Positions 1-10,700 of a stretch of 64,000 nt of DNA are shown in pieces. The notes below the pieces were generated by a model. That model was not told the DNA's origin. It saw only the letters and a program-made list of their open reading frames with translations, and made no database searches. The translations under genes were made by a program, and so were the position numbers. The number at the start of each line of letters is the position of its first letter. The first letter of the stretch is position 1. The stretch is from Phycisphaerae bacterium (lineage in GTDB: Bacteria; Chloroflexota; Anaerolineae; 4572-78; J111): the NCBI GenBank assembly GCA_028285035.1, contig JANQQF010000165.1:1-64000 (forward strand). The letters run 5' to 3'.

Positions 1-1
1 C

Positions 2-1591
2 TTGTCAGATAATAAGGTGACGACAGTGGGCACGTTGAGTGACGTGAGAAATACCGACATCATCAAATATGATGGCAACAATTTTGAGATGGTAATGGAT
101 GGGGCAGATGTTGGGGTGTTTGCGAATATCAATGCCTTTCATATGGTCGATGCTGACACAATCCTGTTTACTGTTCGAGCCGCAACGAACTTGCCGGATG
201 TGGGGAATGTGGATGACTCCGACATCATCCAGTTTGATGCGACATCGTTGGGTGAGACAACGGCAGGGAGTTTCAGCCTCTACTTTGATGGCTCAGATGT
301 TGGCTTGGGGACGAGTGATAACAGCGAACGGATCGATGCGTTTAGTGTGCTGAATGATGGACGATTGCTGATCTCAACCCACGGGAATCCGAGTGTGTCT
401 GGTGTGTCATCAGTCCGAGATGAAGACGTGTTGGCCTTCACCCCGACGGGACTAGGCAGCAACACGAGTGGAACGTGGGCGATGTATCTTGATGCCGATG
501 ACATTGGCTTGACCAGTTCGGAGCACGGGATTGATGCGATGCACGTGAGTGGCGACAACACAACGGTATATTTGAGCACAAAGGGGACCGCTGCCTTCAT
601 CAATACTGAAAATGATGATATCAAAATTTGTGCCTTGACAAGCGAGGGTACGGATACAACAATCTGTAATTTCCAATCAGGATTGTACTTTGATGGATCA
701 GCATTTGGTCTGACAGCTGATGGCATTGATGGTCTCAGTATCCTTGGTTCATCCCCCTCCATCCCGATACCGACTGCGACTGCAATCCCAGATAATACGC
801 CAACACCCACGGCCACAATGCCCCCAACCAGCACACCAATGCCAGGAGCCTCAGCTTGTAATCCAACAAATGGGTCAGGCGGATTAGCCCCAGGTAGGCA
901 CGATACAACAATCGCTGGGGTAAGAGCCGTGGTTGTGGTGGGCGATGGTTATAATCCTAATACTCCCACATATTTAGGCTTTCACGTCCATGGTGATGGG
1001 GGGAGGATTGTTGATAGCTTCTTACAAAGCTCCAATCCAGTAACGAAGTTTGTCAATAATCAAGACTGGATTTTTGTGGCGCCCCAAGCGCCAAATTCAA
1101 GCAATATTTGGTGGAAAGATTACAAGGGTGATCATATTGAAATATTTGCTGATGTATTGGACCATATGTTTAGGAAGTATAACGTTTGTCGAGATATGGT
1201 CTTTGGGTCCAGTGGTTCTGGCGGTGGTGTCTTCTGGTCTGGGCAATTCTTCGTCAATAAGGGGGGGCAATATCCAGCGCACGTTGTATTGAGCTGTGGG
1301 GCCAGCAGCCCTGACTCTAGTGATCGTAAGAAGGTTAATGCCTTGGGGAAAGATTCGGATATCGTGGATCGAACATCATTCTTCTACTACTATGGTGCAA
1401 AAGATAAGATTGTTCCCCCAGCGACGATTGAGGATAATATGTCTATGTATGAGAATGCTGGTTTTGATGTAGGTAGTCGAAGACTCTCAAGTGGGGGACA
1501 CTGTAACGAATGGCCAGATCAAGGGCTACCCAACCAAAAGGAGCGCATTGCCGAAAAATGGGGTGATTGGGTGGCTGAATTTGGCCTATAA
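2..1591 (+). CDS. Secreted repeat protein with C-terminal esterase-like domain (5' end probably outside window)
   Basis: The reading frame is open from base 2, and the apparent TTG start has no visible upstream context, so the gene probably begins before the window. Residues about 15-250 hold roughly three copies of a 75-residue unit with recurring D-x-D-I-I-x-F, F-D-G-S-D-V-G-L and I-D-A patterns. A Pro/Thr-rich linker (about 255-285) follows, then an alpha/beta-hydrolase-like domain with G-F-H-V-H-G-D-G-G near residue 325, a Ser/Gly nucleophile-type segment (GSSGSGGG, 402-409), an acidic segment in GAKDKIVPP and a C-terminal GGHCNEW histidine. This order fits a serine esterase of the polyhydroxybutyrate depolymerase or feruloyl esterase type. 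The exact nucleophile (Ser404 or Ser406) and the substrate are not clear. The gene converges on the giant TPR gene, with a shared terminator between them. Confidence 0.75.
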   Translation: MSDNKVTTVGTLSDVRNTDIIKYDGNNFEMVMDGADVGVFANINAFHMVDADTILFTVRAATNLPDVGNVDDSDIIQFDATSLGETTAGSFSLYFDGSDVGLGTSDNSERIDAFSVLNDGRLLISTHGNPSVSGVSSVRDEDVLAFTPTGLGSNTSGTWAMYLDADDIGLTSSEHGIDAMHVSGDNTTVYLSTKGTAAFINTENDDIKICALTSEGTDTTICNFQSGLYFDGSAFGLTADGIDGLSILGSSPSIPIPTATAIPDNTPTPTATMPPTSTPMPGASACNPTNGSGGLAPGRHDTTIAGVRAVVVVGDGYNPNTPTYLGFHVHGDGGRIVDSFLQSSNPVTKFVNNQDWIFVAPQAPNSSNIWWKDYKGDHIEIFADVLDHMFRKYNVCRDMVFGSSGSGGGVFWSGQFFVNKGGQYPAHVVLSCGASSPDSSDRKKVNALGKDSDIVDRTSFFYYYGAKDKIVPPATIEDNMSMYENAGFDVGSRRLSSGGHCNEWPDQGLPNQKERIAEKWGDWVAEFGL

Positions 1592-1651
1592 TCTGTTGCC
1601 TTTGATGGTTCAATCCGTGAATTAACGAGAACCATTCTCTCATAAACCAAG

Positions 1652-1684
1652 AAATGGCAGGTGTCACTAACACCTGCCATTTTT
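1652..1684. terminator. Bidirectional intrinsic terminator
   Basis: A perfect 13-bp stem (AAATGGCAGGTGT paired with ACACCTGCCATTT) with loop CACTA is followed by T residues on the plus strand and preceded by A residues. It lies between the convergent esterase gene and the giant TPR gene, so it probably serves both. Confidence 0.85.
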
Positions 1685-1745
1685 GTTACCTGCCAAAATC
1701 ACTCAGGCCCCATTATTCATTTACAATTGGCAATTCACAATTAAT

Positions 1746-4700
1746 CTACCCCCGTGCAAACAACCGCTTAGCAATCCCCCGCACGCCATCACCGCGATCT
1801 TGGGCCTCAAATTCATCCAGTAAGCGGATGAACTCGACGGCCTCGCGGAGCGTGTCGAAAACGGGGTCAGCCAGCAAGCGGGAAATCAAGCTGCGGTCGC
1901 GGTTGAGGGCAAAGCGAAGCCAGCGGCAGGCCAGACTGACCTGGAAGCGGGGAGCGTAAGCGCTGGCTACGATGTAGGCGGGTTCTCCCGCTTCACTCAG
2001 CAGTTCCTCAACCTGCCCAAAGTCCGCCTCAGCCTTGGCCACATCATTCAAGGTCAGATAAATTCGACCGCGCCAGGCGTAGTTGTAGGCGCTTTGTGGT
2101 TGCAACTCGATGGCACTAGTGAAATCGACGAGAGCGGCCGCATAGTTGTAGCCATCAAAGTTGGCCCGACCCCGCCAGATGTAGTTGGCTACGCTTTGCG
2201 GTGATAACTTGATCGCCTGATTAAAATCGGCAATAGCAGCGTTATATTCGCCCATCTTGGTTTGGGTCACGCCTCGACCTTGGTAGTTGGCCGCATTGTT
2301 TGGTTCAAGCTCGATCATCGTGGTAAAATCCATCAACGCGGCAGGATATTCGCCGGTTTCGATGTAAGCTCGGCCTCGCCAATAGTAGCTTTCATGGAAG
2401 TCGGGGAGCAACACAATCGTCTGGGTAAAATCTTCCGCGGCGGCGGCAAAATTCTGCCCCAACCAGCGGGTACGACCGCGCCAGAAGAAGTTCTCGCCGT
2501 TATCTGGCTGTAAATTGATGGCTTTGGTGAAGTCATCTACAGCAGCCGGGAAGGCACTCATCTCCAGATAGGTGGCGGCCCGAGCCTGATAACTGGCTGC
2601 GTCTTCGGGCATCAGCTCGATGGCTCGGCCAAAGTCGCGTAAGGCCACGGTGTATTTCTGCATCGCCAAATAGGTGCGACCGAGCCAATAGGGGAAGCGC
2701 CCATCACTTTTATCTAACTCAATCGCCACATTAAAATCAGCCTCAGCTGCGTGATAATTCTGCGTCTCAAAGTGAGTTCGGCCCCGCCACAAGAAGATGT
2801 CGCCATCGCCGGCTGGGTTCAAGCGGGCCGCTTGGCTAAAATCGGCCACGGCAGCTTGATACTCCTGTGTGGCTAAATAAGCGCGCCCGCGCCAATAGAA
2901 ATTCTCGCTATTGTCCGGCTGCTGATCGATGGCTTGGCTCAAGTCATCAATCGCGGTTGCGTAGTTTTCAGTTTCAACCGCCGTGCGCCCGCGCCAGCGA
3001 TAGATATCACCGCCCAATTCCGGCTGGAGCATCAAGGCCCGATTGAAATTTTCCAACGCAACATCATAATCTTTGCTTAGAATATAGCGGCGACCCAGCC
3101 AGTAGTAAGGCTCACCGCGGGTCGAGTCTAGCTCAATGGCCTTCTTCAAATCAGCCTCAGCGGCCAGCGGATCATCTTGCAGGACATACACGGTGCCCAA
3201 ACCTTGATAGCCTGTGGCCAAGTCGGCTTGTAAATCGACGCTACGGCCAAAATCTTTTTTGGCAGATTTCAAATCTTCGCGTGCTAAATGCGCTTGACCC
3301 CGCCACTGGTAGATTTCGCCGTTGTATTCATCCAGTTTGCTCGCTTTATCAAAATCGGTTAATGCCGCCTCAATCTCGCCCATTCGTAGATAGGTGACCC
3401 CGTGCTGCTTATAGCTCTCGGCTTGATCCGCATCATACTCGATGGCTTTATCAAAATTGATCAAGGCCGATTGATACGCGCCACCTGTCAGATAAGCCCG
3501 GCCTAGCCAGTAATGCGTATCACCGACGTCAGGGGCTAACTTTAGGGCCTGATTGAAATCGGCCACAGCTGCATCAATCGAGTCCATTACCAGATGCGTG
3601 CGACCTCGCCACACATAATGTTCACTCTCATTGTCGTCCAGCTTGATCGCTTCATCCAAGGCATTGAGGGCCGCTTGGGGCTGGTTCGCCTCTAGATAAA
3701 TTTGAGCGCGTTGTTGATGGAGTTGGCCCGATTGTGGCTCGATCTGCAACGCCATTGCAAAATCGGCCAAGGCAGCGTTCGTTTGATCGATGGCTTGATA
3801 GCTGACGGCCCGGGCAGCGTAGTTGCGACTGATTTTCGGTTGTAAGATGATCGCCTCGTCAAAATCAGCAATTGCCGCCAGATACTCGGTCATTTCGTGA
3901 TAGACCAACCCGCGCCAGTAATGATAGCTGCCATTGTCTGGTCGGTAATCAAGGGCTATCGTGTAATCATCAATTGCCGCATTATACTTTTCTTGCTCTT
4001 TGTAAATGCGCCCACGCCAGCTATAACTCTCTGCGTTTTCAGGGTTACGCTTGATCGCTTCGCTAAAATCGTGGAGGGCCGTGTCATATTCTTCGGTGGT
4101 AAAGTGGACCAGCCCTCGTCCTTGATAGGCTAAATCGTTATTCGGCTCCAACTTAATGGCTTGGGCAAAATCATCTAAAGCCGTTCGATATTGATCCAAG
4201 GCCAAATTGGCTTGTCCTGACCAGATGTAGCTTTCTGCGTTATCCCGATCTAACTCGATGGCCGAGGTGAAGTTCATCAAAGCCGTGCCATAATCTTGTT
4301 CGACGTAGGCGGTGCGGCCGCGCCAGAAGTAGACGTCTCGGTTCTCTTGCTTTGGCTGCAACATGAGCGCTTGATCAAACGCGTTCATTGCAGCTTGGTA
4401 TTGTTGGGTCTGGTAGTAGGCCCGGCCGCGCCAATAGTAACTGTCAGCATGACGAGGCTGTCGTTGCAGAACTTGGTTAAAATCAGACAAAGCCCCGCTG
4501 TAATTCCGTGAGTCAAACTGAACCCGCCCGCGCCAGAAGTAGCTCTCAGCCTCATCAGCTAATCGTACAATGGCCTGACTCAGATCAGAGCGAGCAAAGT
4601 CGTAATTTTGTGTTGCCCAATGGGCCCGGCCGCGCCAGAAATAGGTCTCGCCTTGCTCATCATTCGGGAGTAACTTCAAGGCTTGATCAAAATGACTAAT

Positions 4701-7700
4701 CGCATCACTATATGCCTTAAGCTCGAAGCTGGCTCGACCTAGTCCGTGATAACTGCGGCCATCATCGGGAGCTAGCTCGCCCGCCTTTTCAAAATCAGCC
4801 ATGGCGTCTTCATAAGCCTGCTGAACTAGGTGAGTTTGTCCGCGCCAGTAGTGGCTCTTGGCATCGGTTGGGGCAATGGCAATCGCTGCATTGAAGTCAT
4901 CCATGGCCTGCCGATATTCACCAATCTCATATTGGGCAATCCCACGTCCTCGGAAGCTGCCCGCATCCTGCGGATTAAGCTCGATGGCTCGTTGATAATC
5001 AGTAATCGCCGCCTCATAATTTTTCGAGGCACGATACGTTTCGCCCCGCCAGAAATAGTTCTCGCTGGCAATTGGCTTGAGTTCGATGGCTTGACTAAAG
5101 TCAGTTACAGCCCCCGTATAATTCTGCAAGATCAACGAGGCCCGCCCCCGCCGTTGGTGCATTTGGCTATCCGGCGGTAATAAAGCAATGGCTCGATCAA
5201 AATCGGAGACCGCTGCTTGGTAATCTTCTTGATCAAAGTGAACATTGGCTCGCGACAGATGCGTCGGTCCACGTTCGATTCTCGGCAGACGATCAAGAGC
5301 CTGCCCGAAATCAAGCAGGGCCTCATCCACATTGTCCATAGCTAGACGGGTCCGACCACGCCAATAATAATGATGTCCATTGTTTGGCTCTAGTTCAATG
5401 GCTTTATCAAAATCGGCCAAGGCTGGCTCATAATCCTCAGTTTGCAGATAAACCCGTCCCCGACCTTGATAATTTTGAGCGGCATCTGGGACCAACGCCA
5501 TCCCTTTGTTGAAGTCGGCCAAGGCTGCATCATAATTGTCGGCGGCCAGATGGGTTTCACCACGGCCAAAGTAGCCATCATCATTGTCCGGCTCTAACTC
5601 AATAGCTTCATCAAAGTCGGCAATAGCCGCTTTGTAATTCTCATCGGCCAAATAGGCCCGCCCACGCTGCCGATAGTTGTAGGCATTGTCTGGTTGCAGA
5701 TCAATGGCTTGAGACAGATCCTCAATTGCGGCAGCACGATTGTGTAGCGCCAAATAAGATAGGCCCCGCCCTTGATAGGCTTGTGGATTTTCTGGCTCGA
5801 GTTCGATGGTGCGACTAAAGTCGGCTAACGCAGCATCGAACTCGCCCACCTCAAGATTGGTGCGGCCCCGCCACTGATAATTTTCACCATTATCCGGCTG
5901 TAATTCGATGGCTCTGTCCAGATTGACCAGGGCCGCTGAATGATCTTTAGTCGTCAGATAAACCCGACCACGCCGACGATAGTTATGGCCCCGTTCATTC
6001 GGTAATTTCTCTAAAGCCTGGGTAAAGTCAGCGATGGCTTCGGGATAGGCGCCTACCTCAAAATAAGTGATGCCGCGCTCTTGGTGAGCATAGCCATTGT
6101 CGGTCATTCGTTCAATAGCTTCGGTAAAGTTGGTTACCGCAGCCGTCATTTTGCCCCGTCGATGCTGGATACGTCCGCGATGGAAGTAGTGCGCCCCATC
6201 CATAGGATCAAGCTCAATGGCCTTATCTAAATCCTTCAGAGCCGTGTCATAAGCTCGGGCCTTAAGTTGAGCACGCCCGCGCCACTGATAGTTGTCGTCA
6301 TTGCTCGGGTCCAGTGAAATGGCCTTGTTCAGATTGACAATTGCCTCGGCTTCGGCCTCCATCTCCAGATGGGTGACCCCCAAGCCCTGATAATTGGAGG
6401 CTTCGTTTGGCTCAAATTCAATGGCCTTGATAAAGTCATCTTTGGCTGCTTGATACGCCTCGGTGGCTAAGTAGGCGCGGCCACGCCAGTGATAATTTTC
6501 GCCATTATCGGGATCAAGTTCAATAGCTTGGCTAAATTCCTCAGTGGCTGCGGTGTAACCCCGTTGCTCCAAATGGGTCAGCCCTCGGCCTTGATAGCTC
6601 AAGGCGTCCTTTGGGTTGATATCGATGGCCTGTTTGAAGCTGCCCAAGGCGGCCATATAATCTTTGGTCGCTAAATTGGCTCGCCCTTGCCAGTAGTAAT
6701 GCTCGTAATGAGCGGGCTGCAACCGAATGGCTTGATTAAAATCGCTTGCGGCCTCGTCATACTTTTTGCTGGCCAAATAAGCCCGACCGCGATTGCTATA
6801 GCTGCGTGGATCATCCGGGTTGAGCTCTAGAGCACGGTTAAAATCTTCGATGGCTGAACCATAACGTTGTTGGGCCAGATACGCTCCGCCGCGTTGGTAT
6901 AAACTCTCGGCCCACGGCTCATCATCTTGCAACTCAATCGCCTTTGTTAAATCAGCGATTGCCTCTTGATATTTCCCTAGTGAGAGTTGCCCCACACCGC
7001 GTTGATGATAATTGAGCTGATCGTCAGGATCAAAGGTGATGGCTTGCGTATAGTCAGCAACCGCACCCTCGAAATTCTCGGTCATCAAGCGAGCTTGGCC
7101 GCGCATTTGGTAATTCTTGGCACTGTCCGGCACCAACTCGATGGCCTTATCCAAGGCCACGGCAGCAGCGGCATAATCTCGATTGGCTAGGTGGGCTGCC
7201 CCTAACCCTTGATGATGTGGCCCGACCTTCGGCTCTAGCTTGGTGGCCTTGGTAAAATCATCAACGGCGGCAAAGGTATCTTGGGTAACGAGATAGGTTT
7301 GCCCGCGCCAGTAGTAGGTCGCCGCTTGGGTATTATCTCGCTTGAGGGCCTCGGTGAAGTTAGTCAGAGCTGCCGTCGAGTCGTCCGTCTCGAAGTAGGC
7401 TCGCCCGCGCCAGTAGTAGGCCTCGGCGCTGTCTGGTGAGGCTTGTAAGGCCTGACTAAAATCAGCAATCGCCGCCTCATACACTTCATTTTCAAAGTGA
7501 GCCCGTCCCCGCCAGAAGTATGCTTCATAAGACGCATCCAGAGATTGGGCCAGCGCCCGACTGAAGGCCGCTACCGCTGCCGGATAATCCTGAAGCGCGA
7601 TGTTGGCTCGCCCATGCCACAAATGCACATCAGCCCGTTCGGGGGCCAAGCTGGCTGCCTTCGTGAAGTCGGTCTCAGCCGTCGTATAATCTGCTTGGGT

Positions 7701-10700
7701 CCAGTGAGCTTGCCCACGTAGATAGAAGCCCTCGGCATCTTCTGGGGCTAACTCTATGGCCTTATCAAAATCAGCCAGAGCGGCTTTGAAATCATCGGCA
7801 GCCAGATGAACCTGACCACGACCGTGATAATGTCGTTGAGCATTCGGCTCAAGCGCAATGGCCTTGCTAAATTCGGTGATCGCTTTGGGATAAGTCCGCG
7901 TCGCTAAGTGAGTTTGGCCCAGCCAGTTGTGAGCGGTGGCATTTTTTGGCGCGATGATCAGCATCTGATCGAAATTGGCCTGAGCCGCTTCATAATCGGC
8001 CAGATGGAAGTAAGCTGTCCCACGTCCTTCGTAATAATGTACCATCTGTGTCGGGGCTAACGTGATGGCTTTGTCGAAATCAGTTTGGGCCGCCTCATAA
8101 TTGGCTTCGCTCAAATAGGCTTGTCCGCGCCAGTAATAATAGTCAGCCTGCTCGGAATCAAGCTTGATCGCCTGACTCAAATCCTTGATAGCTGATGATC
8201 CCTGCTGGAGAGCCAGTTGGGTGCGTCCGCGCCAATAGTAGTTGTCGGCCACTTTGGGTTCAAGCTCAATGGCCTGATTGAGATCAGTTAGGGCGGAGTT
8301 CGTCTCCCCATTTTGTAGATAGGCTGCGCCGCGTTGCTGATAATCAAGAGGCAGCGGGGCCATTTCAAGGACTTGACTGAAATCCTCGATGGCTGGTGCA
8401 AAATGGGTTAAGGCCAGATGCAACTTGGCGCGTTCGCGGTAGTAGGTGACTGGCGGATTAAAGTGCTGATCGATGGCCGCATCAAAATCCGCGAGGGCCT
8501 CGGTCTGCTGGCTCTGCGCTAAATAAGCCATCCCGCGTTGGAAATGGCTATCGGCAATGTCCGACTCAAGCTCAATCGCTTGGCTGAAGTCTTCAATCGC
8601 AGCAGCGTAATCCTCGGTATCCATATAGACCCGACCACGCCAGTAGTAGGCATCATCCCGCTCGGTTGGCCCACCAAGCTCGATGGCCTGGTTCAAGTCG
8701 GCTTTTGCGGCTTCGATGTTACCTTGATCAAAATAGACCAAGCCCCGTTCTCGATAGTGACTGGAACTGGTTTGGTCCAATTCGATGGCTTGGGTAAAGT
8801 CGGCGATGGCTGCATCGTAATCTTTGGCCGACTGATAAGCTCGGCCTCGACCGGCGTAGGCGTCGCCATTGTTTGGTTCAAGCTCAATAGTCTTATCAAA
8901 ATCAGCTAGGGCCTGCTCAAGCTTTTTCTGGTCGAGATAGACCTGCCCACGCATTTGATAATGCTCAATGTTTTCTGGCTCAAGTTCTATGGCCTGACTG
9001 TAATCGGCCAAAGCCCCTCTGTAATTCTGCTGGCCCCGGCGCGCTGACCCACGTAATTGATGCAACTTGGCATCTTTGGGCGTTGCTTTGAGGGCTTTGG
9101 TTAGGTCAGCCTCAGCCGCCTTGTAATTCTCGACCAATAAATGGGCTTGACCGCGCCAAACATAGCTCTCCGTAGCCTCATCTGGCCCAAGCTCGATGGC
9201 CCGATCAAAGTCGGGAATAGCTGCTTTGGGATCATTGAGATGGAAGTGAGCCAGCCCGCGCCAGTGGTGACTGTAAGCTTTCTCTGGATCAAGCTCGATG
9301 GCTTTGTCTAGATCCGCGACGGCAAAGGTATAATCATCGGTTTCTAGATGGGCTCGACCGCGTTGGGCATAGGCCTCGCCGTTCTCCGGCTCCATCTCGA
9401 TGACAGTACTAAAATCGGCCATTGCCGCCAGATATTCATTCATTTCTAGATGAGCCATCCCGCGTTCGAGATAGACTTGGCCGTTGTCGGTAGGCTCAAG
9501 CTCAATCGATTGCGTGAAATCGGTGGCGGCGGTGCGATAATCGCCCAACTCAAAGTAGGCGTGCCCACGCCAGTAGTGGTTCTCTGCCTGATTTTCGGAA
9601 GAGAGTTCTATGGCTTGACTAAAGTCGGTAGCCGCCCGCTCATAATTTTCACTTTGCAGATAGGTGTGACCGCGCCATTGATAATGCAGGCCGTTCTCTG
9701 GCTGATGCTCAATGGCTTTGCTAAAGTCGGCCCGGGCCCCTTTAATATCCTGCAAATTGAAGCGAATTTCCCCACGCTGTTGATAGAGATCGGGGTTTTT
9801 TGGAATGCGGCGAATGGTGTTTGTCAAATCCTCAAGGGCCGCTTCCTGATTTTGCTCGGCCAGATGGGCTTGGGATCGCCAATAGAAGTAATCGCCCGGC
9901 TTCGAGTCGCGCTCGATAGCATCGTTGAAGTCGGCCAAGGCTGCGGCGGCTTGATCCTGCCGCATCTTGATGCGACCGCGCCAGTAGTAGCTTTCGGCTC
10001 CAGCCTTTTCTGGCAGCCGCTCGATGGCTTGACCAAAGTCAGCCAAGGCCGCCTCGTCATTGCCCTGCCGATAGTGAGCAATCCCCAGCCGGTGATAGCT
10101 CTCGGCGTGTTCTGGCTCTAGCTCAATCGCCCGGCTCAAATCAGAGACGGCGGGCCATACCTCATCCGTATCCAGATAGACCTGCCCCCGTTGCCGATAA
10201 CTCAGGGCGTCGGTGGGATTAAGCTTGATGGCTTGGCCAAAGTCGGCAATCGCGGCCTCGTGCTCTTCAATGGCCTGATTGGCCAGGGCTCGATATTGAT
10301 AATTCAGACTATTGTTTGGCTGATGATCGACAGCAGAGTCTAAGGCTACGATGGCGTCGCGATAATCTTTGGCTTGCAGATGGGTGTAGCCAAGCCAGTG
10401 GTGGTCATCGCCGTTGGGCTGCTCCCGCAGATCGATGGCTTGCTCGAAATCGGCCACCGCTGCCTCATAGTGCTTAGCCCCAAGCTGTACTCGGCCCCGC
10501 CACAAGTAATCATCGGCCTGCTCTGGCTCGAGTTCGATGGCTTGACTAAAATCGTTCAAAGCCGCTGAATATTTTTCTAAGGCAAAGTGCGCCAAACCCC
10601 GCTCGCGATAATATGTGGCATTTTTCGGACTGAGTTTGATGGCTTGGCTGGCATCGGCCATCGCTGCATCATAGCCGCCCACTAATCGATGTGTGTGCGC

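Noticed and set aside
9450..10121. 223-codon plus-strand open frame
   Set aside because: Antisense of the TPR array; the periodic pattern mirrors the repeats.
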